DNA of 64,000 nt from JAVXCQ01 sp036659415 (GTDB lineage Bacteria; Bacillota; Negativicutes; Acidaminococcales; Acidaminococcaceae): assembly GCA_036659415.1 (NCBI GenBank), contig JAVXCQ010000001.1, positions 1 to 64,000 of the forward strand, given 5' to 3'. Shown in pieces: positions 51,825-61,648 of the stretch (position 1 is its first letter; each line of letters opens with the position of its first letter). Below the pieces are notes generated by a model. The model was given only the letters and a program-made list of their open reading frames with translations, was not told the DNA's origin and ran no database searches. A program made the position numbers and the translations under genes.

Positions 51825-51832
51825 CTTTTTTT

Positions 51833-52993
51833 CTAGTTTTCAAAAGAAAATTCGGGTAAGCGTTCTATCTGATAGCCATAGGCCGCTAAAATTGTCTTAA
51901 TAATACGCTCTGCCGCCTTGCCATCACCATAGGGATTGCAGGCTTCCGCCATGTCCCGGTAATAGTCCGAGTCATCTAATAAACGATTGGTTTCTCGTAA
52001 AACATCGGCATAAGCTGTGCCTATTAATTTGACCGTACCGGCAGTAACTGCTTCCGGACGCTCTGTGGTATCTCTTAAAACCAAAACCGGCTTACCGAGA
52101 GCTGGGGCTTCTTCTTGAATACCACCAGAATCAGTGAGAACGATATCCACCTTGGCCATTAGGTTGGCAAAGGGTTCATAATCCAGGGGTTCAATTAAAT
52201 GCACGCGATCAAGCTCGCCCAATTCTTCTTGTACAATAGCCCGTACCTGAGGGTTTTTGTGCACCGGGAAAATAGCGCGTACCCTAGGGTGTGTCAGCAA
52301 AACTTCTTTGAGCGCTTTATAAACATGGCGCATCGGCTCACCTAGATTTTCGCGGCGGTGCGTAGTCATGAGAATAATGCGATCTTCGGTGTTTAAAATC
52401 TCCTGCAAGGCTTTTTCTTGAAATTTATAATCGGCTTTAATCGTGGTATCCAAAGCATCAATTACGGTATTGCCGGTGACAAAAATTTTGGCAGCGTCAA
52501 TATTTTCCTGTAATAAATTAGCTTTGGAGGTCGACGTAGGCGCAAAATGAAAATCGGCCAACGAGCCTGTTAATTTACGGTTCATTTCTTCGGGGAACGG
52601 TGAATATTTATCACCGGTACGCAAACCGGCTTCTACGTGTCCCACTGCCACTTGCGCATAAAAAGCTGCCAAAGCTCCCACAAAGGTCGTGGTGGTATCT
52701 CCGTGTACCAGCACCAAATCCGGCTTTTCCGCAGCGAGAACTTCACGCAGACCCGCCAACGCCCGACCGGTTACCTCATACAAGGTCTGGCCTGCAGTCA
52801 TAATATTAAGGTCATAGTCCGGCTTAATGGCAAACAGCTTTAAAACTTGATCCAGCATTTCACGATGCTGCGCCGTTACGGCTACCACCGGGGTAATCAG
52901 CTCCGGGTACTTGCTCATTTCCAGTACTACCGGTCCCATTTTGATAGCTTCTGGGCGTGTTCCAAAAATCGTCATTATTTTAAGCTTCTTCAT
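51833..52993 (-). CDS. wecB: WecB, UDP-GlcNAc 2-epimerase
   Basis: A 386-aa non-hydrolysing epimerase that makes UDP-ManNAc. Motifs are FGTRPEAIKMGPVV, HGDTTTTFVGALAAFY, GHVEAGLRTGDKYSPFPEEMNR, TTHRRENLGEP and LTDSGGIQEEAPALGKPVLVLRDTTERPE. The ATG at 52993 follows AAGGAG by 7 bases; the upstream frame is cysteine-rich noise. It lies just after wecA, so it may feed a surface glycan. Confidence 0.94.
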   Translation of the reverse strand: MKKLKIMTIFGTRPEAIKMGPVVLEMSKYPELITPVVAVTAQHREMLDQVLKLFAIKPDYDLNIMTAGQTLYEVTGRALAGLREVLAAEKPDLVLVHGDTTTTFVGALAAFYAQVAVGHVEAGLRTGDKYSPFPEEMNRKLTGSLADFHFAPTSTSKANLLQENIDAAKIFVTGNTVIDALDTTIKADYKFQEKALQEILNTEDRIILMTTHRRENLGEPMRHVYKALKEVLLTHPRVRAIFPVHKNPQVRAIVQEELGELDRVHLIEPLDYEPFANLMAKVDIVLTDSGGIQEEAPALGKPVLVLRDTTERPEAVTAGTVKLIGTAYADVLRETNRLLDDSDYYRDMAEACNPYGDGKAAERIIKTILAAYGYQIERLPEFSFEN

Positions 52994-53016
52994 GCCTCTG
53001 CTCCTTACTGCATAAT

Positions 53017-54027
53017 TTAGCGATCGTTCAAAATACCAATTTTTTTGGCTCCTAGGAAAACAAAAGTAACAATAATAGCAATAAGCACCCCGGCATAAAT
53101 GCCTTCCACCTCGGTTAACAAAATAGCACATAACCCCAGGCCAGCACTAATCAAATACATCAAAATAACTGCCTGCCGTTGTGAAAGTCCCATGGCTAAC
53201 AACCGATGATGCAAGTGTCCTTTGTCCGGTTGAAAAATCGGTTTGCCGTTGGTATAGCGACGGGCAATGGCAAAGGCTGTGTCCATAATCGGAAGCCCCA
53301 GCGCTACCGCCGGTACAATCAAGGCAATGGTGGCTGCGCTTTTCACCGCGCCCAATATAGAAATCGCCGCCAAAGTGTAGCCGATAAACATACTACCGGT
53401 ATCACCCATGAAAATAGTAGCCGGATTAAAATTGTAGCGAATGAAACCAACCGTAGCACCGGCTAGCGCTGCGGTCATAATCGCCACATGATAAAAGCCC
53501 TGCTGCAAGGCAACCAAAATCACCGTCACCGAAGCGATGGCGGAAACACCTGCTGCAAGTCCATCTAAACCATCCATCAAATTCACCACATTGGTGAAAC
53601 TAACTACCCAAAAAATCGTAAAAGGAATGGACAAATACTCCAAATAAAAATAACCACCCAGAGGATTATTTAACCATTCAATCTTAATATCAAAAATAAT
53701 TAAAATCGCTGCGGCACCAATCTGTCCTAGTAATTTTACTTTGGCCGGCAGTTGATAAACATCATCTAAGACTCCGATAATCACTATCACCGTGGCACCT
53801 AAAAGAATACCCACAATATCTTTGGAAAGGCTCATCGTGGCCACCACTGCTAGAACAAAGCCCAAATAGATTCCTAAACCGCCTAAGCGTGGCATAATTC
53901 CTGTATGCACTTTTCTTGCTTCCGGTTTATCTACGGCCCCTATTTTAAAAGCCAGGTTTTTAACATAAGGTGTCAAGAACCAACTGGCAAATAGCGAAAT
54001 CGCAAACGCTATTACATATGTTTGCAC
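53017..54027 (-). CDS. WecA/TagO-type undecaprenyl-phosphate GlcNAc-1-phosphate transferase
   Basis: A 336-aa membrane enzyme of the MraY/WecA family. Motifs are IGAVDKPEARKVHTGIMPRLGG, LDDVYQLPAKVKLLGQ, NVVNLMDGLDGLAAG, FMGDTGSMFIGY and the substrate-defining PIFQPDKGHLHHRL of the WecA/TagO group. The GTG at 54027 follows GAGGTG by 7 bases. With wecB it starts a lipid-linked surface polysaccharide (O-antigen or a secondary wall polymer). Confidence 0.9.
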   Translation of the reverse strand: MQTYVIAFAISLFASWFLTPYVKNLAFKIGAVDKPEARKVHTGIMPRLGGLGIYLGFVLAVVATMSLSKDIVGILLGATVIVIIGVLDDVYQLPAKVKLLGQIGAAAILIIFDIKIEWLNNPLGGYFYLEYLSIPFTIFWVVSFTNVVNLMDGLDGLAAGVSAIASVTVILVALQQGFYHVAIMTAALAGATVGFIRYNFNPATIFMGDTGSMFIGYTLAAISILGAVKSAATIALIVPAVALGLPIMDTAFAIARRYTNGKPIFQPDKGHLHHRLLAMGLSQRQAVILMYLISAGLGLCAILLTEVEGIYAGVLIAIIVTFVFLGAKKIGILNDR

Positions 54028-54146
54028 AAATTTACACCTCTTTACGGCTAGGCCGTTTATCCTCAATCTCTGCTTCAATCAAACGCCATCTGATGGTTCA
54101 CACTTATAATTGTTTATAGTATATACCAAAACAGCTGAAGCAACAA

Positions 54147-54186
54147 GTAAAAATAATGCAGGAGTGCTAAGCGCTCCTGCATTATT
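54147..54186 (-). terminator. terminator after the dCMP deaminase gene
   Basis: A 13-bp stem (54152-54164 with 54174-54186) starts just past the stop codon at 54189 and is followed on the minus strand by five T. Confidence 0.82.
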
Positions 54187-54188
54187 TT

Positions 54189-54653
54189 TTAGTTTTTCCC
54201 TGGCTCTAAAACAACGATTTCTATTTCTTTGGCATCTTGCATCATGGCTTCTGCCAGCTTATCCGGATAAGGGTTGGCATAGACAATGCGTTTAATTCCG
54301 GCATTAATTAAAATTTTAGTACAAACTACGCAGGGTTGGTGCGTGCAATACATGGTGGCACCTTTAGTAGAAACCCCATTAACGGCCGCTTGAATCACAG
54401 CATTTTGTTCGGCATGAATACCTCGACACAGCTCATGCTTTTGACCGGAAGGCACTTGGAGTTGCTCCCGCAAACACCCCACCTGGGCACAATGGGCTAG
54501 CCCTTTGGGTGTGCCATTATAACCGGTGGCCAAAATTTGCTTATCACGCACGAGCACTGCACCCACACTACGGCGTAAACAGGTGGAACGTTTGGAAACG
54601 ACACTGGCAATTTCCATAAAATAATTGTCCCAATCAGGTCTTTGGGCTGCCAT
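54189..54653 (-). CDS. dCMP deaminase (ComEB-like)
   Basis: A 154-aa zinc deaminase that converts dCMP to dUMP for thymidylate synthesis. The zinc/catalytic motif HAEQNAVIQAA and PCVVCTKILINAGIKRIVY are present. The N-terminal half has CLRRSVGAVLVRDKQILATGYNGTPKG. Its start shares a base with the upp stop, so pyrimidine salvage genes are coupled. Confidence 0.92.
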   Translation of the reverse strand: MAAQRPDWDNYFMEIASVVSKRSTCLRRSVGAVLVRDKQILATGYNGTPKGLAHCAQVGCLREQLQVPSGQKHELCRGIHAEQNAVIQAAVNGVSTKGATMYCTHQPCVVCTKILINAGIKRIVYANPYPDKLAEAMMQDAKEIEIVVLEPGKN

Positions 54654-55276
54654 TATTTCGTACCAAAAATTCTATCGCCGGCATCTCCTAAGCCCGGCAC
54701 AATATAACCGTGTTCATTCAAATGGTCATCAAGACCTGCGGTATAGATCTCTACATCAGGATGCGCCGCATTCATTACTTTGACGCCCTCAGGTGCTGCT
54801 ACTAAACACATTAAGCGAATGTTTTTGAAACCACGATTTTTCAGCATGGTGATAGCTGCCGCAGAAGAGCCTCCTGTTGCTAGCATGGGGTCCACGACAA
54901 AAACTTCAGCTTCCGTGTTAGGTGGCATTTTACAATAATATTCGATCGGTTCTAAAGTCTGAGGATCCCGGTAAAGACCAATATGCCCTACTTTGGCATT
55001 AGGAATGAGTTTGAGTACACCATTAACCATGCCCAAACCGGCCCGCAAAATCGGTACTACGGTAATACTCTCCACCGCTAAGCATTCGCCCATACATTTA
55101 GCCACCGGAGTTTCTATTGCTAATGTTCGTGTCGGTAACTGACGAGTAACCTCATAAGTCATCAGCATCGCAATTTCGTCCAACAATTCTCTAAAATCTT
55201 TAGAACCAGCATCACTCTGGCGCATTAAAGTTAATTTATGTCTAATTAAAGGATGGTCTACAACGTTTACTTTCAT
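54653..55276 (-). CDS. upp: Upp, uracil phosphoribosyltransferase
   Basis: A 207-aa enzyme that makes UMP from uracil and PRPP. PRPP loop VDPMLATGGSSAAAI, LRAGLGMVNGVL and the C-terminal uracil-binding YIVPGLGDAGDRIFGTK are diagnostic. AAGGGGAAG lies 6 bases before the ATG. glyA upstream and dCMP deaminase downstream are a common Firmicute arrangement. Confidence 0.96.
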   Translation of the reverse strand: MKVNVVDHPLIRHKLTLMRQSDAGSKDFRELLDEIAMLMTYEVTRQLPTRTLAIETPVAKCMGECLAVESITVVPILRAGLGMVNGVLKLIPNAKVGHIGLYRDPQTLEPIEYYCKMPPNTEAEVFVVDPMLATGGSSAAAITMLKNRGFKNIRLMCLVAAPEGVKVMNAAHPDVEIYTAGLDDHLNEHGYIVPGLGDAGDRIFGTK

Positions 55277-55297
55277 TTTATCTTCCCCTTTTGTTAA

Positions 55298-56545
55298 TTA
55301 TAAACCCGGATACATCGGGTATTTGGTGCAAAGCTGAGCAATGCGACTGCTGGCTTCCTGTTTTTTGGCCGCATCGGTGGGATTTTTGAGAACTAGGCCA
55401 ATAATGGCAGCCACTTCTTGCATGTCTTGCGCCCCAAAGCCACGAGTCGTAACCGCTGCCGTGCCTAGACGAATACCGCTGGTAACAAACGGGCTGGCCG
55501 GATCAAAGGGGATTGTGTTTTTATTGCAAGTGATACCTGCTTCATCTAGCAAGTGTTCGGCTTCTTTACCGGTTAAACCTTGACCACGCACATCGACTAG
55601 CAATAAGTGATTGTCCGTACCACCGGAAACCAAGCGGAAACCCTCAGCCAAAAGAGCTGTGGCAAAAGCTTGACAGTTATTAATAATACCTTGTTGATAA
55701 GCTTTGAATTCCGGACGCATTGCTTCTAAGAAAGCTACTGCTTTTGCCGCAATAATGTGCATCAAAGGACCACCTTGGGTTCCTGGGAAAATAGCTTTAT
55801 CAATGGCTTTAGCATACTGTTCTTTACACAAAATTAGACCGCCGCGAGGTCCACGCAAAGTTTTATGGGTAGTAGTCGTCACAATATCAGCGTAAGGCAC
55901 TGGGCTAGGGTGCAGTCCTGCCGCCACTAAACCGGCAATATGCGCCATATCCACCATGAAAACTGCGCCCACTTGGTGAGCAATTGCCGCCATGCGTTCA
56001 AAATCAATAACACGCGGGTAAGCACTGGCTCCGGCGACTAAAATCTTAGGTTTATTAGCCACCGCCAATTTTTCTAATTCTTCATAATCAATCATTTCAG
56101 TTTGAGGATTAACGCCATAGGGCACAACTTTAAAATAAGTGCCGGAAATATTCACCGGGCTACCATGGGTCAAATGTCCGCCTTGGGACAAGTTCATTCC
56201 CATAATCGTATCGCCGGGTTTAATTAAAGCAAAATAAACAGCAGTATTGGCATTAGCGCCGGAATGGGGTTGCACATTAGCGTGATCAGCGCCAAACAGC
56301 GCCTTTGCACGTTCAATAGCCAAGGTTTCTACTTTGTCCACATATTCGCAACCGCCATAATAGCGATGTCCAGGATAGCCTTCGGCATATTTATTGGTTA
56401 GGACGGTACCCATAGCCTCCATCACTGCCGGTGTTACAAAGTTCTCCGAAGCAATCAACTCAATTTTATGACGTTGCCGTCCCAATTCTTCGCCGATGGC
56501 TGCGCTTAAGGCCGGATCCACGACTGCTAGTTTTTCTAAATTCAT
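55298..56545 (-). CDS. glyA: GlyA, serine hydroxymethyltransferase
   Basis: A 415-aa PLP enzyme that interconverts serine and glycine and supplies one-carbon units. PLP-Lys is in VTTTTHKTLRGPRGG; other motifs are ASENFVTPAVMEAMGTVLTNKYAEGYPGHRYYGGCE and PGTQGGPLMHIIAAKA. AAAGGAGG lies before the ATG. The length is standard. Confidence 0.97.
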   Translation of the reverse strand: MNLEKLAVVDPALSAAIGEELGRQRHKIELIASENFVTPAVMEAMGTVLTNKYAEGYPGHRYYGGCEYVDKVETLAIERAKALFGADHANVQPHSGANANTAVYFALIKPGDTIMGMNLSQGGHLTHGSPVNISGTYFKVVPYGVNPQTEMIDYEELEKLAVANKPKILVAGASAYPRVIDFERMAAIAHQVGAVFMVDMAHIAGLVAAGLHPSPVPYADIVTTTTHKTLRGPRGGLILCKEQYAKAIDKAIFPGTQGGPLMHIIAAKAVAFLEAMRPEFKAYQQGIINNCQAFATALLAEGFRLVSGGTDNHLLLVDVRGQGLTGKEAEHLLDEAGITCNKNTIPFDPASPFVTSGIRLGTAAVTTRGFGAQDMQEVAAIIGLVLKNPTDAAKKQEASSRIAQLCTKYPMYPGL

Positions 56546-56574
56546 TCTGTAAGCCTCCTTTGATTTTTGTTGAT

Positions 56575-57129
56575 TTATTTGATTTTTCCAGGATAAACAG
56601 CACGCTGTCCACCTACCAAAGGTGGTCTAGTTCTAGCGGCAGTTAGCTGGGCCTGCCCAATGGTTTTTTGTTCTAAACGCACCGGTACGGCCACTTTTTT
56701 GAGATGCATCCCAATCAAAGTTTGCCCAATATCCAGCCCTAAATGTGCCGTAACCTCGGCAACTACTACCGGATCAGCAAAAGTCTGATAGGCGACGGTG
56801 CCCAATGCACCGCCAGCATGAAGTACCGGTTGCACGGTAACTTCTTCCCAACCATAACGTTCAGCGGCAGTTCGTTCGACCACTAGCGAACGATTTAAAT
56901 GTTCGCAACATTGAATAGCCAAATAAAGACCCTGCTGTGCCGTTACTTGTTGCAAAACGCCCAGTAAGTCCTGCGCCACTTTGGCGGAACCTGCCGTGCC
57001 AATGGTATTGCCGATAACTTCGCTAGTACTGCAGCCCACAACGAGAACTTGTCCCGGTCGTGGTGCTGCCACGGTACAAAGTTCCATCACGGCTTCTAAA
57101 AGCTCTGTTTGCGGCTGTCTTATAGACAT
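56575..57129 (-). CDS. TIGR01440/DUF436 family protein (YwlG-like)
   Basis: A 184-aa protein of unknown function. Conserved blocks are VVGCSTSEVIGNTIGTAGS, AIQCCEHLNRSLVVER and DIGQTLIGMHLKKVAVPVR. In Bacillus the orthologue ywlG also lies between the rpiB-like and glyA genes, so the order is conserved. The ATG at 57129 has GAGGTG 6 bases upstream. Confidence 0.85.
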   Translation of the reverse strand: MSIRQPQTELLEAVMELCTVAAPRPGQVLVVGCSTSEVIGNTIGTAGSAKVAQDLLGVLQQVTAQQGLYLAIQCCEHLNRSLVVERTAAERYGWEEVTVQPVLHAGGALGTVAYQTFADPVVVAEVTAHLGLDIGQTLIGMHLKKVAVPVRLEQKTIGQAQLTAARTRPPLVGGQRAVYPGKIK

Positions 57130-57134
57130 TACTG

Positions 57135-57578
57135 TCACCTCGTCTTTTCTAAGTTCATGATTTTATTAACGCGACGAGTATGCCGATCGCCTAAAAACTC
57201 TCCGTTTAACCAAGTATCCACAATCATTTCCGCATGACCGACACCGGTGGTACGCTCGCCTAAGCACAAAACGTTGGCATCATTGTGCTGACGACTCATC
57301 AGTGCAGAAAAAACATCGCCACACAGCGCCGCTCTAATACCTGGCATTTTATTCGCGGCAATAGAAATGCCAATACCTGTTCCACAAATCAAGATGCCCC
57401 GCTCCGGCTCGCCGGTAGCAAGAAGTTTACACAATTTTTCTGCAATATCCGGATAATCCACTGAAGAGTCGGTGTCAGTGCCCACATCCACTAGCTCTAC
57501 TCCTTGTGCTCTTAAATGAGTTTTGATCTGTTCTTTTAAATGAAACCCGCCATGGTCACTACCGATTGCAATTTTCAT
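57135..57578 (-). CDS. rpiB: RpiB, ribose-5-phosphate isomerase B
   Basis: A 147-aa sugar-phosphate isomerase. It starts KIAIGSDHGGFHLKEQI and has ICGTGIGISIAANKMPGIRAALC and HNDANVLCLG. It supplies ribulose-5-phosphate, the substrate of KdsD for Kdo synthesis, as well as the pentose pathway. GAGGAG precedes the ATG. Confidence 0.94.
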   Translation of the reverse strand: MKIAIGSDHGGFHLKEQIKTHLRAQGVELVDVGTDTDSSVDYPDIAEKLCKLLATGEPERGILICGTGIGISIAANKMPGIRAALCGDVFSALMSRQHNDANVLCLGERTTGVGHAEMIVDTWLNGEFLGDRHTRRVNKIMNLEKTR

Positions 57579-57647
57579 AGCCTAGCAACTCCTCAAATAA
57601 TCCTTATATTTTAGCCCTAGTGGCTCAACTTTACGCTACCTATTTTA

Positions 57648-58739
57648 TCACAAAAAGCTTGGCCTTGTACCACTTTGTAGGAGAAGTTTTTTGTTTTCTG
57701 CCCGCAAAACATTATGTCCGGCAGCCTTTCTCAACCTGTTCATTACAGCTAGCCCCAAGCCTGTTTCCCCTACGCCCACTCCTAAAATAACCTCGACCCG
57801 GTCATGGTCAAAAGCCCGCAAACAAGTGTAGAGATTTTCGGCAACGGCAGCTACGCTCTCCCCCCAGGTATGAAGCACCAGGTGGGAAGACGGTGTTAAT
57901 TGTGCACCTAAGGCATCAGAGGCTAAAACTCCGACCCGTAGTCCCGCTGCTAAAGCCCGTGCCACAATTAGCGGTAGTTGTTCCTCGGCTTCCGTGCCTT
58001 CCACCAGGTACATCTGCGCCTGGGGTGCATAGTGTCGATATTTCATACCCGGAGCTTTAGGTTTAAAAGCAGGTGAGCCTGCTAGAGCCGGATCGATATC
58101 CACGGCTCCCACTACCTCTTCTAGCATTTCCAACGTAATACCCCCGGGGCGCAAAATCATGGGAATAGCAGTCGTGGTATCGACTACCGTAGACTCCACT
58201 CCAATACCGCAAGCACCGCCATCCACAATCCCGGCGATTAAACCGTCCATATCTTCCAGCACATCTTGAGCATTAGTGGGGCTGGGGCGCCCCGATTTAT
58301 TGGCTGATGGTGCCGCTATAGGGCACCTCGCTAATTTAATTAAAGTACGTGCTACAGGGTGGGACGGCATCCGCACCGCCACTGTGTCTAAGCCGGCACT
58401 GACTACCTCTGGCACTAGGTCACTTTTTGGTACAACAAGGGTCAAAGGTCCCGGCCAAAATTTAGCCATCAAGACTTTGGCACTCGCCGAAAGTGACCTG
58501 GTTAAGCGGTCCAATTCCTCAGGTTCTGCAATATGCAAAATGAGGGGATTATCGCTGGGGCGACCTTTAGCCGCAAAAATTTTACTCACAGCCGTAGCAT
58601 TAAGTCCATCTGCCCCTAAGCCGTAAACTGTTTCCGTTGGGAAAGCGATAACTTCGCCACTTTGTAGCAGTCGTGCCGCTGTTTTTAATTGTAAAATTAA
58701 GTTTTTATGGGCGGTTAAGCGCCATAACTGCGTCTGCAT
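57648..58739 (-). CDS. Sua5/YwlC-type threonylcarbamoyl-AMP synthase
   Basis: A 363-aa enzyme for the t6A37 tRNA modification. The YrdC domain (about 15-200) has GEVIAFPTETVYGLGADGLN, KGRPSDNPLILHI, WPGPLTLVV, RMPSHPVARTLI and APSANKSGRPSPT. A linker (PGMKYRHYAPQ) and a Sua5 C-terminal domain follow. The ATG at 58739 follows AAGGA by 7 bases and overlaps the prmC end. Confidence 0.93.
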   Translation of the reverse strand: MQTQLWRLTAHKNLILQLKTAARLLQSGEVIAFPTETVYGLGADGLNATAVSKIFAAKGRPSDNPLILHIAEPEELDRLTRSLSASAKVLMAKFWPGPLTLVVPKSDLVPEVVSAGLDTVAVRMPSHPVARTLIKLARCPIAAPSANKSGRPSPTNAQDVLEDMDGLIAGIVDGGACGIGVESTVVDTTTAIPMILRPGGITLEMLEEVVGAVDIDPALAGSPAFKPKAPGMKYRHYAPQAQMYLVEGTEAEEQLPLIVARALAAGLRVGVLASDALGAQLTPSSHLVLHTWGESVAAVAENLYTCLRAFDHDRVEVILGVGVGETGLGLAVMNRLRKAAGHNVLRAENKKLLLQSGTRPSFL

Positions 58740-59619
58740 AACAAGTTCCTTCTTTCGTTGCAAAAACCATTCTTTCGATACCGGCATAATCTTTACTAAT
58801 AGCCGTCACCGCAAAGCCCTGTTGCCGGCAAAGCTCTGCTACGACTTGGGCTTGGTAAATGCCAACCTCAAAGGCCAGCAAGCCGTCAGCGGACAAATAG
58901 GCACCCGCACCGGCAAGTAAGCGCCGATAAAAAACCAAACCATCAGCCCCACCGTCTAAAGCACCTCGCGGTTCTCGTTGCACATCTAAAGCCAGTCCCG
59001 CCAAATCCGAGGTTGGAATATAGGGTGGATTAGAAACGATGACATCAAATTGCTGCCCCTGCGGAATACTACCATACAAATCAGAAACCAAGGGTGTAAA
59101 GCGTTCCTTTACTCCAAGCGTTTGTGCATTTTCCGTTGCTACTGCCAAAGCCGCCGGCGAAATGTCCACGGCTAGCCCTTCAGCTTGGGGTAAGAGGGCC
59201 AACAGCGAAATAATAATTGCGCCACTACCTGTGCCCACGTCTAGTAGTCTTAGTTGGGGACACTTTTGCCCCCACAGGCTCAGCTGCTCCACTAAAAGCT
59301 CCGTTTCCGGTCGCGGCACCAGCGTAGCCTCCGTCACTTTAAAATTATAATGCATAAAACCTTTTTCGCCCAAAATATAAGCCAGCGGTTCCTGCTTGCC
59401 CCGTCTAGCCACAAAGCCCCTATACGCCTTAAGTTCTTCCTCTTCTAAGGGCTGGTCAAAATGCACAAACAAATCAATTCTGGGGCATTTTAGGACAGCA
59501 CAAAGCAGTACTTCAGCATCCAAGCGTGGGTTTTCAATCCCCTTGTCTGCGAAATACTGCTTCGTCCAGTCTAATATTTTAATAATAGTCCAAACAGCTT
59601 TAGTTTGTGTTTGTGCCAT
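58705..59619 (-). CDS. prmC: PrmC, release factor glutamine methyltransferase
   Basis: A 304-aa enzyme that methylates the Gln of the GGQ motif in release factors. SAM site LLDVGTGSGAIIISLL and catalytic NPPYIP are clear; the N-terminal helical domain has LDAEVLL and PLAYILGEKGFM. It lies one base after prfA, its substrate gene, as in many bacteria. Confidence 0.95.
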   Translation of the reverse strand: MAQTQTKAVWTIIKILDWTKQYFADKGIENPRLDAEVLLCAVLKCPRIDLFVHFDQPLEEEELKAYRGFVARRGKQEPLAYILGEKGFMHYNFKVTEATLVPRPETELLVEQLSLWGQKCPQLRLLDVGTGSGAIIISLLALLPQAEGLAVDISPAALAVATENAQTLGVKERFTPLVSDLYGSIPQGQQFDVIVSNPPYIPTSDLAGLALDVQREPRGALDGGADGLVFYRRLLAGAGAYLSADGLLAFEVGIYQAQVVAELCRQQGFAVTAISKDYAGIERMVFATKEGTCYADAVMALNRP

Positions 59620-59620
59620 C

Positions 59621-60688
59621 TTATTTCACCTGCTGTAAGCGTTCACTTTGTTTAGCGTTATTCAAGGCATCTAAAAGTTCGTCTAAATCGCCATTTAAAA
59701 TGGTGTCCAACTTATGCAAAGTTAAACCAATGCGATGCTCTGTGACACGCCCTTGCGGGAAATTATAGGTGCGAATACGTTCACTGCGATCCCCTGTACC
59801 CACTTGACTTTTGCGGTCCTCAGCGGTGGCCGAGCGTTGCTTTTCCTGCGCCGCTTCCAAAATCCGGGCACGCAAAACACGCATACATTTATCTCTGTTT
59901 TTTAGTTGTGATTTTTCGTCCTGGCATTGTGCCACAATCCCCGTCGGTAAATGTGTCATGCGTACTGCTGACTCCGTCTTATTAACATATTGTCCTCCGG
60001 CGCCACCGGCACGATAAGTATCCACGCGTAAATCGCCCGGATTAATCTCTACCTCTACCTCTTCTGCTTCCGGTAAAACTGCTACCGTCACCGTAGAGGT
60101 ATGGACGCGGCCTTGGGACTCGGTTTCTGGCACCCGTTGCACGCGATGCACGCCACTTTCAAACTTGAGTCGACTATAAACTCCATTGCCAGACACTTGG
60201 AAAACAACTTCTTTAAAACCACCTAAACCCGTAGGGTTAGCGTCCATAATTTCTGTTTTCCAGCCCCGTTCTTCGGCGTAACGGGTATACATTCGGAACA
60301 ACTCGCCAGCAAAAAGTGCCGCTTCATCGCCACCGGCGCCGCCACGAATTTCCACTAACACATCTTTATCATCATTGGGGTCAGAAGGTAGCAAGAGGAG
60401 CGTAAGCTTGTTTTCATACGCCTCCACCTGTGGTTTCATTTCTCTGATTTCGGCTTGGGCCATGTCTTTCAGTTCAAAATCTTCGCTCTCCGCTAAGATC
60501 GCTTCATCTTCTTGAAAAGCCTGCATTAAAGCCTTGTATTCACGAAAAACACTAACGACTTCCGCCATCTTGGCATGAGCTCTCGTGCATTTTTGCCACT
60601 CCGTTTGGTTCGCAATAATCTCCGGATCGCTAATGCGGGCTTCTAAATCTAAAAATCTATCTTCAACTGCTTGTAGTTTGTCTAACAT
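59621..60688 (-). CDS. prfA: PrfA, peptide chain release factor 1
   Basis: A 355-aa factor that reads UAA and UAG. GGQ motif RAGGAGGQYVNKTESAVRMTH and the stop-codon-recognition region RVPETESQGRVHTSTVTVAVLPE (with PET, the RF1-type PxT motif) are present. I chose the second of two adjacent ATG (60688), which gives MLDKLQAVEDRF as in other RF1; no strong site is seen. It overlaps the upstream gene by about 25 bases. Confidence 0.95.
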   Translation of the reverse strand: MLDKLQAVEDRFLDLEARISDPEIIANQTEWQKCTRAHAKMAEVVSVFREYKALMQAFQEDEAILAESEDFELKDMAQAEIREMKPQVEAYENKLTLLLLPSDPNDDKDVLVEIRGGAGGDEAALFAGELFRMYTRYAEERGWKTEIMDANPTGLGGFKEVVFQVSGNGVYSRLKFESGVHRVQRVPETESQGRVHTSTVTVAVLPEAEEVEVEINPGDLRVDTYRAGGAGGQYVNKTESAVRMTHLPTGIVAQCQDEKSQLKNRDKCMRVLRARILEAAQEKQRSATAEDRKSQVGTGDRSERIRTYNFPQGRVTEHRIGLTLHKLDTILNGDLDELLDALNNAKQSERLQQVK

Positions 60689-61583
60689 CATCTTTCTCAA
60701 CATCCTTAGTTTCAATTTCCTGTGGTGGCAATACCGCTTGCAAAGCCGCAATCGCTACCTCGATTTGGGAATCATCTGGCTCTCTGGTGGTTAGTTTTTG
60801 CAAACATAACCCCGGCATAATCGCTGTTTTAACCCACGCTTTGTCAATATGACTACCGGCATAACGAATAACTTCATAACTAACACCGGCAATCACCGGC
60901 ATCAAAATAACTCGGGACAAAATTCTTTGCAATAAATTAGGCCAGCCCAGAAAAGTAAAAACAAACATACTAATAATCATCACAATCATCAAAAAATTAG
61001 TACCGCACCGGGGGTGCAAAGTCGTGAAAGGACGAATATTCGCCACTTCCAAGGGTAAACCTGCTTCATAAGCATAAATAGTCTTATGCTCGGCTCCGTG
61101 GTATTGGAATACTCTTTGAATGTCCTCCATCAAAGAAATACCCCAAATATAGGCGAGGAAAATCAGCATCCGCAAAATCCCCTCTGCTAAATTAAGGAGC
61201 CTGTGGTCACTCGTCCAATTTTGTAAAAACCGCATGGACCAGGTTGGTAGCACAATAAATAAAGCTATCGCCAGTGCTACTGAAAAAGCAATGGTTAGAG
61301 CCATTTCTTTGCTTGAAAGCTGTTCTTCTTCATCGCCGGAAACCTGCGCCGAAAAAGAAAGTGCTTTCATGCCGTAAATTAACGATTCTCCCAAAGCAAT
61401 GACGCCTCGGAGCATCGGTTTTTTCAAAAGAGGATAGCGATCAGCGATTGTAGTCGCCGACTGGGTATCGACAATAATTTCTCCATCGGGCTGACGTACA
61501 GCTACGGCAATCAAATCACCGCCGCGCATCATCACGCCTTCAATAACTGCCTGTCCACCTACATTAGGTCTTTTTTTTGCCAT
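60663..61583 (-). CDS. DUF1385 membrane protein (YqhQ-like)
   Basis: A 306-aa membrane protein of unknown function. The signature is NVGGQAVIEGVMMRGGDLIAVAVRQPDGEI; then several membrane segments (about 95-120, 135-155, 205-240) and FQYHGAEHKTIYAYEAGLPLEV, HPRCGTNF. It lies between rpmE and prfA, an order common in Firmicutes. Confidence 0.88.
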   Translation of the reverse strand: MAKKRPNVGGQAVIEGVMMRGGDLIAVAVRQPDGEIIVDTQSATTIADRYPLLKKPMLRGVIALGESLIYGMKALSFSAQVSGDEEEQLSSKEMALTIAFSVALAIALFIVLPTWSMRFLQNWTSDHRLLNLAEGILRMLIFLAYIWGISLMEDIQRVFQYHGAEHKTIYAYEAGLPLEVANIRPFTTLHPRCGTNFLMIVMIISMFVFTFLGWPNLLQRILSRVILMPVIAGVSYEVIRYAGSHIDKAWVKTAIMPGLCLQKLTTREPDDSQIEVAIAALQAVLPPQEIETKDVEKDDVRQTTSS

Positions 61584-61611
61584 GATTTACCACTTTCCAC
61601 TCTTGTCCGTA

Positions 61612-61644
61612 GACAAACACAGCAGAGCTTGCGCTCTGCTGTTG
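61612..61644 (-). terminator. terminator or hairpin after rpmE
   Basis: A 9-bp stem (61620-61628 with 61633-61641) is closed on the minus strand by a GCAA tetraloop. The tract after it is weak (TGTTTGTCT), so read-through into the DUF1385 gene is likely. Confidence 0.6.
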
Positions 61645-61648
61645 GTGT